A stretch of 64,000 nt of DNA from JAHELQ01 sp965603365 (GCA_965603365.1 CBFDCR010000021.1:1-64000), one strand, 5' to 3'. Numbered from the stretch's first letter, positions 37,351 through 47,647 are shown. The notes: generated by a model from the sequence alone, not told the origin. Made by a program: numbers and translations.

Positions 37351-39591
37351 TCACTTTAAATAGAATTTAAAACGTCTAAAGGCCCGATTTTCCCCATAAT
37401 CCTTGATGCGCACCGTTAAGATATTCTCCCCGGTCTTGCCATAGCGCAGATCTTCGATCACAACGTGCCGCCAATCATAATCATACTCGCAGTCTATCTT
37501 TTTACCGTTTAAGGTAACCCGCAGGCTGCGATAATCTATGCCCTTTCCCTTATCACCGATGCGCACCACCAGTCGTTTCAAATTTTTCAGATATTGGGTG
37601 CGCAGCCGGTTCAGGCTGATGACCGGCGGGAAAATATCCCGCATCAAGGCAAAGGTGCCCGAAGAGATGACCTTTGTCTGGAAAGTATCGGCACCATCCT
37701 CGAAGACGGTGTGGACGTACCCCCACCGCTTATGCCGAAAATCGTACTTGAAGATGCCCACCTGCCGGGGATTTTCCACCTTTTTCCTGAACTTGTAGTA
37801 AACCAGGTCCAGGAAGGGGAAATGGGTGGGATAGAGGCTGACCTGGGGGGATAAAACCGGGAAATCGGAGTCGAAGTGTCTCTCTTCGGCGCAGAGCACC
37901 CTCGGCTCCCGCACCGAATGGGTGTGGAACTCCGCCTCGAACTCCCCCCACCTAAAAAGGCTTCGGCTCCCGTCCTGGAGGCGGATGAGCTTGAGATATT
38001 TTTGAATCTTCACCCCTTCGGCCCCGGGGCCGGAGACCGTAAAGGAGAGGACCAGGTCACCGGCGGTGGCAACAGGCGGGGTGAAGCAAAAAAAGAGGCT
38101 CTCCTTCGTATAGTGGGGTTTCAGCGGCTGCGGCTCTCCGGCCGGCATGATCTCCAGGCTGATATATTCGGCCGGCCAACCAAAATCTTTGACCTCCACA
38201 AACACATCCTCCCGGTTGATGAAGACATCGATGGGGATATCCTTGATGTCGGTCAGGCGGTTCTCTTCATCATTCAGTATAAATCGCTGCCGGTAATAGA
38301 CCACCCCCGCCTTCAAAAAGTTAAAATCCACGCCAGCCCCCCGGCGGGAGACACCGCTTAAGATGAGTTCTCTCCTTTGCGGAATTTCCGGATCCTTTAA
38401 TTGACCGGAATAGAGCCGGCGGTTATCCCGGTCGTAAACCACAATGTCGAGGCCATCACAGCCTGGGGCGATCAATTGATCCACATACAACAAAACCCGG
38501 TCCTCCTCCTGCCGAACAGCGGAAACCGCCATCCGGGGCCGCTCCATTTTGTACCACTGGAGCAGGCCGGTGGAGACGTTATAGAGGTGATCTTTCACCT
38601 CGATCTTCAGTTGGTGGGCCCCAGGCTCCAGGCTCTCCAGCAGTTCCGACAGCGACAGGCGAAAATTTTCCAGCAGAAATCCCGCTTGAAAAAACAGGTT
38701 GTAAAAATAGCGGCCGCCGCCGGAATAGAACATGTCGTACACGAAGCCCAGTTGGTTGTTGTCTTCCCAGGCAAAGCGGTCAAAACGGGTATTAAAATAG
38801 GGTTTGCCATCGATGAAGGCAGAAATTTCGTACGGGGAGACCCGCTTGCCGGTATCGGCGGTATCCCGGGCATCCAGTACCATATCGAAGTTGCCCACCA
38901 CCACCAGCGGTTTTTTAGCCACGTAGGTATGGCTGCGGTCAGCACTCTTCTTAAAGCGGATCAATGTCTCCCCCACCCTGCCGTTGATCAGCGAATCCCC
39001 CCGGTTGCGCAGCAGCAGCCCAAACAACACCGGATGGTTTCGGTCCCGGCCGGGCCACTCCAGCAGGGGAAACGGATTGACGGCCCGGTAGTCGCTGTCC
39101 CGGAGTTCCATATGGAGATGGGGAAATCCCGACCCGGTTTCGCCGCTGTAGCCGATCAATTCGCCCCGCTTTACCCCAATGGGATCCGGCAAAAAAAAGT
39201 TGCCGAAATATTTCTTGCCCCGGTACTGTTGCACCTTGCCGGCGATCTCCTCCACACTCTTACTAAACCGGTCCAGGTGAAAAAAATTGGCATGGCTGCC
39301 GTCCCGGTGTTTGATAAACACCCCCTTGCCGCTGCCCCGCTTGACCTGGCGAATCTTATAGATGTGGCCGTCGGCAATGGCATATACCGGATAGCCGGTC
39401 TTGCGGAAGGTTCGCAAATCGATACCGGCATGAAAATGGTTGCCCCGAAACTCCTGGAAGGCAGAGCTGTAACCGTTGTAGACATCCAGCGGCCAGCGAT
39501 ATTTCCCCGCCGTCTCCTCCGCCCCCGCCGGGCCCAAAATGACACCCCCCAACACCACCATAAACCACAAAATTTTACGTACACACACCAT
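37351..39591 (-). CDS. M23-family (LytM) endopeptidase with long C-terminal region
   Basis: A 746-residue protein with a signal peptide (KILWFMVVLGGVILGPAGA). The LytM zinc site is present near the N-terminus: GNHFHAGIDL (His and Asp ligands) and PHLHMEL (HXH). M23 enzymes cut peptidoglycan cross-bridges. The remaining 500 residues are beta-rich and end in Ig-like segments (DKGKGIDYRSLRVTLNGKKID), unusual in length. An in-frame ATG 24 bases upstream is an alternative start; neither has a clear ribosome binding site. It is the first gene of the envelope operon. Confidence 0.88.
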   Translation of the reverse strand: MVCVRKILWFMVVLGGVILGPAGAEETAGKYRWPLDVYNGYSSAFQEFRGNHFHAGIDLRTFRKTGYPVYAIADGHIYKIRQVKRGSGKGVFIKHRDGSHANFFHLDRFSKSVEEIAGKVQQYRGKKYFGNFFLPDPIGVKRGELIGYSGETGSGFPHLHMELRDSDYRAVNPFPLLEWPGRDRNHPVLFGLLLRNRGDSLINGRVGETLIRFKKSADRSHTYVAKKPLVVVGNFDMVLDARDTADTGKRVSPYEISAFIDGKPYFNTRFDRFAWEDNNQLGFVYDMFYSGGGRYFYNLFFQAGFLLENFRLSLSELLESLEPGAHQLKIEVKDHLYNVSTGLLQWYKMERPRMAVSAVRQEEDRVLLYVDQLIAPGCDGLDIVVYDRDNRRLYSGQLKDPEIPQRRELILSGVSRRGAGVDFNFLKAGVVYYRQRFILNDEENRLTDIKDIPIDVFINREDVFVEVKDFGWPAEYISLEIMPAGEPQPLKPHYTKESLFFCFTPPVATAGDLVLSFTVSGPGAEGVKIQKYLKLIRLQDGSRSLFRWGEFEAEFHTHSVREPRVLCAEERHFDSDFPVLSPQVSLYPTHFPFLDLVYYKFRKKVENPRQVGIFKYDFRHKRWGYVHTVFEDGADTFQTKVISSGTFALMRDIFPPVISLNRLRTQYLKNLKRLVVRIGDKGKGIDYRSLRVTLNGKKIDCEYDYDWRHVVIEDLRYGKTGENILTVRIKDYGENRAFRRFKFYLK

Positions 39592-39703
39592 TGATTCCCA
39601 GAGTCTAAGAATCATATCAATTCACCCCCCAAAAATCAAGACCAATATTTTTTATTCTTTTGAAAAAAGGAGGGGAATAATATATAATGTGGGCGGAGTA
39701 ACC

Positions 39704-41157
39704 ATGAGTGAAGAGGCTGTCAAACGAATACCCTATGGCCTGTCGGATTACGAAAAAATACGGAAAGGGAACTACTATTATGTCGATAAAACCGGGTATC
39801 TGCGGGATATTGAAAGGGCAGGGGACTACCTCTTTTTCATCCGGCCCCGGCGGTTTGGCAAATCCCTGTTTGTCTCCATGATAGAGACCTATTATGACGT
39901 CGCCAGGAAAGATCAATTCGACTTTTTCTTCGACGGCACCGATATCCTTCGCCGCCCCACCCCCCAACGCAGCGGTTTCCTGATCCTGACATTTAACTTT
40001 TCCGCGGTGGCACCGGCACCGGGCCATGTGGAACGCTCTTTTTTCGACTACGTGGTGGAAGTGGCCGACCGCTTCCTGTTTAAATACAAAGATCGCCTGA
40101 CCCTCCACGACCCCCATCAATACACCGATGAGTTGAAGCAAAAAGCCACCGCCTCCGATGTGCTGCGCAGCCTGATTGGGCTGTGTGAAAAGAGCGGGCA
40201 GCAGCTCTATTTAATCATCGATGAATACGATAACTTCGCCAACACCATTTTGTCTACTTCGGGCAGCGGTGATTACTGGGACTTAACCCACGGGGAGAGT
40301 TTTTTCCGGACTTTCTTCAATGTGATTAAGAGCGGCACCACCGGCTCCGGCGCGGCTCTCTCCCGACTCTTTATCACCGGCGTGTCGCCGATTACCATGG
40401 ACGACCTCACCAGCGGCTTCAATATCGGCAAGAGTATCTCCACCGATGCAGACTTCAACCCCATGCTGGGGTTTACTCATGACGATGTGACGGCCATGAT
40501 CGACTATTACCGGCAGGCAGGAAGGATTCGCCATCAAACCCATGACCTCCTGGAACTCATGAAACAGTGGTATAACCACTACGTTTTTTCAAGAAAGGCC
40601 TCGACTCCCCTGTTTAATGCGGACATGGTTCTCTACTTCCTGGATGAATACTTCAAGGAGCATGATCTGCCGGAGGAGTTGGTAGACCGCAATGTGCGCA
40701 TCGATTACGACAAACTGCGGCATTTAATCACCGTGGACAAGAGGGGACAAAAGGAGGTGAATGGGAATTTTTTGAAGTTGAGAGAGATCGTGGAGGAGGG
40801 GAAGGCCCGCTCAAAACTGGTGAAGGGGTTCCCCTTAGAGGAGATGGATTCTTCGGAAAACTTCGTGTCCCTGCTGTTTTACCTGGGGCTGCTGACAATC
40901 AGCGGCGAAGAGGAGGGATTGGTGCAATTCCAGATCCCCAACCGCACCGCCAAAGCCCTCTACTATGATTACATCATCCGGGTGGGCAACGAAACCGGGA
41001 GGCAAAGGTGGCCCGGCTGAGAGAGGAGGCGGAGCAGCAATTAAAGCGGTATCACCAGGACGAAAACCTGGCCCGCCGGCTGGGCAGCACCACCCTCATC
41101 AAACTGGTCTTAATTTTCAGCGCCACCGACTTAGAATACATCGGCGAGGTCCCCTAA
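39704..41157 (+). pseudogene. AAA-ATPase-like/PD-(D/E)XK nuclease family protein, internally deleted
   Basis: ATG 39704 opens a frame typical of the AAA-ATPase-like family (KRIPYGLSDYEKIRKGNYYYVDKT; P-loop RPRRFGKSLF; LYLIIDEYDNF). The frame runs to 41020 and ends abruptly after YYDYIIRVGNE. In another frame, 41008-41157 supplies the family's own C-terminus (LREEAEQQLKRYHQDENLAR ... LIFSATDLEYIGEVP). The nuclease domain that normally lies between them is gone, so a deletion plus frameshift removed it. The remaining ATPase part of about 438 residues may still be made. These proteins occur in many copies in anaerobes; their function is unproven. Confidence 0.85.
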
Positions 41158-41192
41158 CACCATTAAAAGATACATTCTGAATTTTTCCCTTG

Positions 41193-41216
41193 AATACAAC
41201 AAAATTTTGTTGTATT
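41193..41216. terminator. 24-bp perfect palindrome between convergent genes
   Basis: A self-complementary sequence whose left half reads AATACAACAAAA. It lies between the plus-strand pseudogene and the minus-strand CoA-binding gene, and could end transcripts from both sides, with A/T tracts on both strands. Confidence 0.6.
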
Positions 41217-41235
41217 GGAGTGGGGGGGGTAGGGT

Positions 41236-41625
41236 TTAGAAAAGGAGGTCTCCCTGGGTGTCGGTGGTTTTCATGATGCAGTTGCGGACACTGAATTTCA
41301 GGGATTGCTGGGATTCCAGGAAGGCGACGATCTCGTCACTCTCGGCACCCGGCTGGAACCACAGCCTGGTAAATCCCCGCTTTACCGCTTCCTTAGCCAT
41401 GTTGATACCGGCAGAGGGGGGGACGACAAACACCAGTAAATCTATATCATCCGGCAGGTCATCGATTCGTTGAACCACCGGCAATTCCTCTATCTCCTGT
41501 TGGGCCGGATTAACCGGCACCACCCGGTAACCTTTGGCCTGTAAATCCTTTAAGACGATATTGCCGTACTTGGCCGGCTGACTGGAGGCCCCGATAATGG
41601 CAATCTTTTTAATTTCCTTGCTCAT
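41236..41625 (-). CDS. CoA-binding domain protein
   Basis: A 129-residue Rossmann-fold protein: KIAIIGASSQPAKYGNIVLKDL gives the nucleotide-binding loop, followed by GYRVVPVNPAQQEI and LLVFVVPPSAGINMAKEAVKRG, the standard CoA-binding (YccU-type) set. The last part (NCIMKTTDT) carries a single Cys. It is a stand-alone version of the succinyl-CoA synthetase alpha N-domain and probably binds CoA for metabolite sensing or thiol protection. It is monocistronic by position. Confidence 0.88.
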   Translation of the reverse strand: MSKEIKKIAIIGASSQPAKYGNIVLKDLQAKGYRVVPVNPAQQEIEELPVVQRIDDLPDDIDLLVFVVPPSAGINMAKEAVKRGFTRLWFQPGAESDEIVAFLESQQSLKFSVRNCIMKTTDTQGDLLF

Positions 41626-41672
41626 CGCCAGATTTTAACAAATTTCCCCTGCTTGTCAAATCCGGATTCGAG

Positions 41673-43442
41673 CTAAATTACGTCACCATCCCGATTCTCT
41701 TTCTCTTGCTTTATTTTTCGCCTCGATTCGTTCCGTCGTCTCTCAAATTCCTTTTTAAGCTTAAAAAACTCCGACCGAAGTCCGGTCAGGTCTTCATCAA
41801 ATTTCTCCCGCCGGCGGGCCAGCCTCTCTAAGGCCTTCTCGTAATGTGTCTGTGCCCTCTCCTTCATGCGGTCGATTTGTACTTTTAAGGCCTCCAATTC
41901 GGCGCCGGAGATCCGTCGGAGATTGGTTCTCAGTTCCTGTATATTGGACTTAAGCGCCTGGGCTTCTCGGCGCAGGGCATCGCCGGCATTGTCGTAGAAT
42001 TCAACGGAAAACTGTTTTAAGTTATCCTTCAAACCGCGCCAATCAAAAAGATTAGCCTTCGTTTGAAGCGGCACCGCTTCAATTTTCCTGGTTTTCCCGT
42101 TCCTCTCCACCTCCAGGACAACGGCCTCCTTATCATCCAGGGCGTTTAACACCTGTCGCAAGTCGGAGATCAAGCGGATTTTTTGCCGGTTGGCTTTGAC
42201 AATGATATCGCCCTCTTTGATACCTGCTTTTTCGGCGGCGCTGTCCCGGTGGACTTTCTTGACCCAGAGTCCGTATCCCGCCACCGCGCCGTATCTCTCT
42301 GCCAACTCCTTTACCACCCGCTTCACATCGACACCCAGTGTCCTGGAACCGCCCAAATAGAACACGAAATTCTCGATTTCCGGCAGCGTACCCCGGATTT
42401 CCGGAATATGGCGCAGCTCGGGCACCTTGACCCGGAAATCGCCAAAATCTTTAACCACATATTCCCTTTTTTCATTCAACTGGCCGATCTTAACCAGCAC
42501 ACTCTCCAGCTTTTTGCCCCGCTGGACCCCAAATTTAACCACCTCAGCGGGTACGGTGGCCCTCACGATCCGGGTCACGTCGGCGGGGCTGCCGATCTTC
42601 TCCTTATCGATGGAGATAATAATGTCTCCTTTCCTGATCCCGGCCCGGGATGCCGGCGAGCCGGCAGCCACATCGGTTACCGCCACCGCGCCCCCCTTCT
42701 CCGGGCTGGAGGCCAGATATATTCCCAACCAGCCCCGTTTAATCTGACCAAATTCTTTCAACCGGGAGGTAATGTCCATCACCCTCTGAACCGGGATGGC
42801 GTAACAGAGATCCCTATTCCTGGCCTTGAGTCCCCGAAGAATGACTTCAGAGCGATTGTCCTGGAAGGAGAGATCCGGTGCCACGGCAAAACCAAAACTG
42901 CCCCGGATCACCGCCACCAGTTCACCCTTTTTATTCACCACCGCTCCGCCGGACGACCCGGGTGCCACCGGCGCATTCAATATCAACTCATCGGCGGAAA
43001 CGCTGCTGACAATACCCTGAAAGATGGAAGGAAACTCCTGGTAAAAGACCCCCACCAGCGCGACCCAATCCCCCACCTCCAGGTGGGACGATTTTTTGAT
43101 GGGAACCATTTTTTTATCGTTCAACTTTAACAATGTCAGGGAAGAAAATCGATCTGTCCCCTGCACCTTAGCGGAAAATTTCCGGTCATCCACAGTCCTC
43201 ACATAGATATGGTCATAGGGATGGCGGATGACCAGGTTACTGGTCAACACCAGATCTCGATCAATGGCAATGCCGGTGGCAATGTATTTCTTATGATTTT
43301 CGGAAACCACCTTGACGATGGAGGGGGAAACATGCTTCAGGACACCCTTTATCTCCCGTTCAAGCTCTTTTATGTTATCCTGGGAAACTACAAAACCCGA
43401 TACGATCATCAATATAAGCAGTATAAATAAAATTCGTCTCAT
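41673..43442 (-). CDS. DegP/HtrA-like protein with two PDZ domains, catalytic triad degenerate
   Basis: A 589-residue exported protein with a signal peptide (MRRILFILLILMIVSGFVVS), a trypsin-like domain (about 35-215), PDZ1 (about 240-325), PDZ2 (about 390-470) and a C-terminal charged coiled coil (about 485-589). Active-site inspection: the canonical T-N-x-H-V reads TSNLVI, so the catalytic His is Leu70; the canonical Asp before LALL is Ser101 (SSLTLLKL); the Ser164 motif is GSSGG. His and Asp are missing, so it is likely an inactive chaperone or scaffold. The coiled-coil tail is not usual for HtrA. The KamA-family gene lies 63 bp upstream. Confidence 0.85.
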   Translation of the reverse strand: MRRILFILLILMIVSGFVVSQDNIKELEREIKGVLKHVSPSIVKVVSENHKKYIATGIAIDRDLVLTSNLVIRHPYDHIYVRTVDDRKFSAKVQGTDRFSSLTLLKLNDKKMVPIKKSSHLEVGDWVALVGVFYQEFPSIFQGIVSSVSADELILNAPVAPGSSGGAVVNKKGELVAVIRGSFGFAVAPDLSFQDNRSEVILRGLKARNRDLCYAIPVQRVMDITSRLKEFGQIKRGWLGIYLASSPEKGGAVAVTDVAAGSPASRAGIRKGDIIISIDKEKIGSPADVTRIVRATVPAEVVKFGVQRGKKLESVLVKIGQLNEKREYVVKDFGDFRVKVPELRHIPEIRGTLPEIENFVFYLGGSRTLGVDVKRVVKELAERYGAVAGYGLWVKKVHRDSAAEKAGIKEGDIIVKANRQKIRLISDLRQVLNALDDKEAVVLEVERNGKTRKIEAVPLQTKANLFDWRGLKDNLKQFSVEFYDNAGDALRREAQALKSNIQELRTNLRRISGAELEALKVQIDRMKERAQTHYEKALERLARRREKFDEDLTGLRSEFFKLKKEFERRRNESRRKIKQEKENRDGDVI

Positions 43443-43505
43443 CGTTTACTCCTTTTTGGTCTCATGCCCTATAGATGCCGTTCAAAATAGAATAGTTTCA
43501 TTTCG

Positions 43506-45323
43506 CTAATAATAATACCAGATACTCTTGTAATCTTCAGGATCCTCACCCAGGTCCTCAAGCCTCGATAGATAGGCTTTGATGCTCACATCCTTGTAAA
43601 TATAGGAATCCACCCCCCGGATATTCTTCTCCCAGGGATGAAAGGCATAGACCCGGCGGCCGTCGGGCAAAATGGAGATGAATTCGTGATCCTGGCGGGA
43701 TCTCATGTGGTTCTTACCCAGAAAAGGCACGTTGAAGACCGGCTCATCGGTGCGAAATATTCCCGGCAGCACGCGGGCCTCTTCCCTTAACTCTTGCTGA
43801 ATGCGGGCCACCGGTACGGCATAATCCATCATCTCCGCCTTTCCCTTCAGGTTGAAGAGATAATAGGGGTCCACCCCGATCATCTTCAAGGCGATTCTCA
43901 AGGCCACCGTCTCAAAGCGCTTGCTGTTGGCAAAGGTAAACACCTGCTGGTTGTAAAACTTGATGCCCCGCAATCTCAAACGGTGGATCGCTTCGGCAGT
44001 CTCCCGGCAAATTTCATAGGGATGCTCGAAATGGGTCACCATATATATAAATCTTCTAAAAGGCTCATTATACTTAGCCAGGATCTCGATCAACCCATCA
44101 TCAAGCCGCTGGGGTACGGTAATCGGCATGCGAGAGGCGATGCGGATGCTCTTTAAATGGTCGATCTCCGCCAACCGGGCCAGCAGATGATCCAATTTCT
44201 CGTTATCCAGGATGAGGGGGTCGCCGCCGGTTACCAGTATATCCATAATATGCCGGTGCCGGGATATCCATTTGATGGCCTTATCAATATCCTGACGGGA
44301 AACCTGGGCCGATTTGGCGAAGGGTGAGGTGATTTGCCAATTCCGCTGACAATAGACACAGATCTGGGGACAGGTCTCGTAGGGTTTCATGATACAGACC
44401 TTGACGTAGCGGCGGGTAATGTGCTCTACCGGTGAGGTATCGTGCTCCCGCATAAAATCAAAGGCGTGGGAACGGTCACTCTTGTGGGCTATCATGGCCT
44501 TGACATAACTCAAGGGCGGAAAGACCTGGCGCCGAACCGCGAAGTCATAACTACCGGGCTCCGGGTCCATCAGGTGGAGATAATGGGGGGTAATGCCGAA
44601 CGGGATGTGATTATCAATGGCCAGCTTGATGGCCTTCTCCTGTTCGTTGGTGATTTTTACCACCTGCAAAAGCCTCTCTAAGCCCTTCTTGTTTTTAACG
44701 ACATTGCGGAATTGCCATCTATAATCGTTCCAGTCATCTTCGCTGGCGCCGAAGACGGCTAAGATTCTCTCTCTGTGCTCGGCTCTCCTCGCTTCGATTT
44801 CCGACCTGAGGCCGTGGGGATACCGTTCAATATAGAGGTCCATCTTGTCTCCCAGCACATCCAAAAAATCCGAGCGCCTGACCCCCGCTTCGCGGCCCCG
44901 GTACTTTTCAAAATCCGGCGAAACCACCCCCTCCATCATATGGGAGGGATACACCCTGGCACTTCCCTTCATGGCCCGGAAAAGGTGCTCAAATTCCTCG
45001 ATAAAATCATCGGCCACCTCGCTGTCACCATCCCGGGCCGCCTCCCAGAGAAATTTAAGCGGCGAGGTCTGGGCAATCATCTCGCTGCGCTTGGAAAATA
45101 GATTCCTCAAGACCAGCAGGGCGTCCGCCAATAGGATGTAATCCCAGTTGGAAATTTCAAAATAATCGTTGCGAAAATTGACCTCCGTTGCCTCTAAATA
45201 AGTCATAATCTTTCTTCTGGCAGAACCCAGGGCCTTGCTCTCCTTTAAGAGGGAATAGATATCCGGCGCGATGTTCCAGCACCTTCGCCAGCGGGCAGAT
45301 ATATCTTTCATCATGTCGGTCAT
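43506..45323 (-). CDS. KamA-family radical SAM aminomutase, long form
   Basis: A 605-residue radical SAM protein. The cluster motif is CPQICVYC (C-X3-C-X2-C) near residues 317-324, preceded by KVCIMKPYET. Lysine 2,3-aminomutase features follow: VTGGDPLILDNEKL and IRIASRMPITVPQRLD. Classical KamA is near 420 residues, so about 200 N-terminal residues are extra and helical. KamA interconverts lysine and beta-lysine with PLP, the first step of lysine fermentation; a PLP lysine is expected in the C-terminal part. Related glutamate or arginine aminomutases cannot be excluded. Confidence 0.82.
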   Translation of the reverse strand: MTDMMKDISARWRRCWNIAPDIYSLLKESKALGSARRKIMTYLEATEVNFRNDYFEISNWDYILLADALLVLRNLFSKRSEMIAQTSPLKFLWEAARDGDSEVADDFIEEFEHLFRAMKGSARVYPSHMMEGVVSPDFEKYRGREAGVRRSDFLDVLGDKMDLYIERYPHGLRSEIEARRAEHRERILAVFGASEDDWNDYRWQFRNVVKNKKGLERLLQVVKITNEQEKAIKLAIDNHIPFGITPHYLHLMDPEPGSYDFAVRRQVFPPLSYVKAMIAHKSDRSHAFDFMREHDTSPVEHITRRYVKVCIMKPYETCPQICVYCQRNWQITSPFAKSAQVSRQDIDKAIKWISRHRHIMDILVTGGDPLILDNEKLDHLLARLAEIDHLKSIRIASRMPITVPQRLDDGLIEILAKYNEPFRRFIYMVTHFEHPYEICRETAEAIHRLRLRGIKFYNQQVFTFANSKRFETVALRIALKMIGVDPYYLFNLKGKAEMMDYAVPVARIQQELREEARVLPGIFRTDEPVFNVPFLGKNHMRSRQDHEFISILPDGRRVYAFHPWEKNIRGVDSYIYKDVSIKAYLSRLEDLGEDPEDYKSIWYYY

Positions 45324-45456
45324 TACAGGTCTCCTGTTTCTCTCTACTATCTGATATATGAGATAACGCCGAGCGATTCATCGGGAAATCAAAAATGAAT
45401 CACTTACGCCTATAAATATAGTATAAATTTGCCAAAAAATCAAATTTTTAATCACC

Positions 45457-47469
45457 CTATAAAGCCGCCGGTTCATCGGGGTCACCAGCACTATCCAGCG
45501 GCGCTTTAACCAGCAGGTAACCCAGCCCCGCCATGACCAGCAGGCTGACCCAGTAGGGAGAACCCATCCACAATTTCGGCACCTTCACGTCAAACAAGAC
45601 CAGGGCCGCAAATACCAGCCCCATCAGCGCCTCACCGGCGATTAAACCGGAAGCGATGAGCAGGCCCCGGTGACCCACCCGGGTTTTCTGATTTTCGTTG
45701 AACTTGCGCCTGGCTACAATCGTATCCACCAGCCAGCGAATCATACCGCCCACAAAAATAGCAGCCGCGGTCTCGAAGTGAAGATACATGCCCACACACA
45801 CCAGCAGGGGACTCTTCACCCTCACCAGCATAAAAACGACGGCCATGGCCATGCCCACGATAATCAAGGGCCAGACCATTTCGCCGCCGACGATTCCCTT
45901 AGCCAACCGGGCCATCAGGCCCGCTTCGGGAGCCGCCAGTTCCCGGCCGCCGAAGCCGCCTTGATAGCCTTCGACGGCCGCCCTGTTCAGATCTCCGGCA
46001 TTCAAAATAAATAGGGGAATCCACATCACCAGTGCCGAAACGATCACCCCGATGAAGTCAGCCGCCTGCATCTTCCAGGGCGCAGCGCCCAGGATATGTC
46101 CTACTTTCAGATCCTGCAGCATCACACCGGCAGCAGCGGCCGCGACACAGACGACACCGGTTAGGGCCAGCACCATGATGACCCCTTCGCGGCCCCCGGT
46201 CCCCATCAAAACTATCAACAGGGCTGCCACCAGTAGGATTGAGATGGTCAAACCGGCAATAGGGTTATGGGCTGAGCCGATTATGCCCACCAGGTAACCG
46301 GACACCCCGGCAAAGAAGAAACCGGCCATCAACATCACCACTGCGATTGCCAGGCTGGGCCCAAGCCCTTCGGCCGCAAAGCCCAGGCGCCACCAGTGCA
46401 GCCCAAAGGCGACCGCGGCCATGACCAGCAGGCCGGCAAAAACCGTCTTCATGTTAATGTCCCTATCGGTCTCAGGCAGTGCACTGCCGCCAGCAGTTGT
46501 CCTCTTGAAAGCGGCAACCAGTTTATTCCCCATGCCGAACAGGGTATAGGCAGCGCTCACCAACAGGCCGCCGATGGCTATGGGTCGCACCAGGCTGCTA
46601 AAGACGATATGATCGGCGACAATCTCCCAGGTGAGTGTCACTTCCTTTCCCCCCAACACAAAAGGCGCGCCCAAAAAAGGGGCAAACTGGGGGGCCAAAA
46701 CCAGCAAAAATAGAGGTACGAGCAATCCCCAGGCCAGGAAGCCGCCGGCAAAAATCAGGGCTGTTAGACGGGGGCCGATGAGGTAGCCTATCCCCAGAAA
46801 AGCCGGACTCAAACTGGGGGATTTCAGCACGAATCCGCCGGCGGTATTCACCCCTTTAAAACCGGGGACGCCGTAGTTTGCCAATCCGCTGGCCGGGATG
46901 ATTCGTTCGGCAAATCCCACAAAATGGGCCCAGGCCTTCTTGAGAATGCTAAAGTTGACCAAAAACTCGATCAAACCCCCGATTCCCACGGCGTAGAAGA
47001 GGTATCTAGCCCCAGGCCTACCGCCTCTACCGGCTTTATGAATTTCAGCGGCCGCCGCCGACTCGGGGAAGGGCAATTCCCGGTCTTCCACCATCGACCG
47101 CCGCAGCAGGGTGGCAAACAATACACCCGCCACACCCCCCACCAGTAAAATGACGGTGGATTGCCAATAGCCGGAAAAGCTGCCGAAAAAATCGTTAGAC
47201 CATACGCCGGCAATCAAAAAGGCGGGCAGGATAAATATGGCGCCGACAGCCACCGACACGCCGATAGAGCCGATGGTTCGGGCTATATTTTCCTCAAGGA
47301 TAGTGCTGTGCTTAAACAATCGCAGCAGTGCCATTCCCAGTACGGCCGCCGGAAAGGTGGCCCCGATGATCAGGCCAGCCTTAAGCCCCAGGTAGACAGT
47401 GGCGGCGCCAAATATCACCGCCAACACCAGACCCACCAGCATGGTTCTTAAGGTAAACTCTCTGTTCAT
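45457..47469 (-). CDS. OPT-family oligopeptide transporter
   Basis: A 670-residue polytopic inner-membrane protein with about 14-16 hydrophobic segments. Signature segments VYLGLKAGLIIGATFPAAVLGM and NPIAGLTIS match the OPT superfamily (bacterial EspB/iron-peptide branch). OPT proteins import small peptides, coherent with peptide fermentation. It shares long blocks with the second OPT gene at 48677, including the LKAG and QDLKVGHILGAAPWKMQ regions, so the two are paralogues. They are divergently arranged around a RelBE pair. No promoter was assigned. Confidence 0.9.
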   Translation of the reverse strand: MNREFTLRTMLVGLVLAVIFGAATVYLGLKAGLIIGATFPAAVLGMALLRLFKHSTILEENIARTIGSIGVSVAVGAIFILPAFLIAGVWSNDFFGSFSGYWQSTVILLVGGVAGVLFATLLRRSMVEDRELPFPESAAAAEIHKAGRGGRPGARYLFYAVGIGGLIEFLVNFSILKKAWAHFVGFAERIIPASGLANYGVPGFKGVNTAGGFVLKSPSLSPAFLGIGYLIGPRLTALIFAGGFLAWGLLVPLFLLVLAPQFAPFLGAPFVLGGKEVTLTWEIVADHIVFSSLVRPIAIGGLLVSAAYTLFGMGNKLVAAFKRTTAGGSALPETDRDINMKTVFAGLLVMAAVAFGLHWWRLGFAAEGLGPSLAIAVVMLMAGFFFAGVSGYLVGIIGSAHNPIAGLTISILLVAALLIVLMGTGGREGVIMVLALTGVVCVAAAAAGVMLQDLKVGHILGAAPWKMQAADFIGVIVSALVMWIPLFILNAGDLNRAAVEGYQGGFGGRELAAPEAGLMARLAKGIVGGEMVWPLIIVGMAMAVVFMLVRVKSPLLVCVGMYLHFETAAAIFVGGMIRWLVDTIVARRKFNENQKTRVGHRGLLIASGLIAGEALMGLVFAALVLFDVKVPKLWMGSPYWVSLLVMAGLGYLLVKAPLDSAGDPDEPAAL

Positions 47470-47613
47470 GGCCGACTCCTCTCGTTAGTCGCTTTGATAT
47501 TATAAGGAAAAAACAGGTCGTCTGTCAATCCTCTTTCACCTGGAGTTACCCCAAAAAATAAAATCTCGAAGAATTTCAGAAATTTCAGGGACAGTCGGCG
47601 ATCACCTACACAG

Positions 47614-47641
47614 TTGACAAAAGGATTTTTTGTACTATAAT
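47614..47641 (+). promoter_or_regulatory. Predicted sigma-70-type promoter of the relBE-like operon
   Basis: Perfect TTGACA, a 16-bp spacer and perfect TATAAT, 49 bp upstream of the antitoxin ATG. Confidence 0.7.
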
Positions 47642-47647
47642 TTGTTT

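Noticed and set aside
38401..39594. 397-codon plus-strand frame opposite the M23 gene
   Set aside because: Composition is a reverse shadow of a GC-rich gene; the minus-strand frame has signal peptide and zinc motifs.
42183..43130. 315-codon plus-strand frame opposite the DegP-like gene
   Set aside because: No ribosome site or motif; shadow of the PDZ-protein gene.
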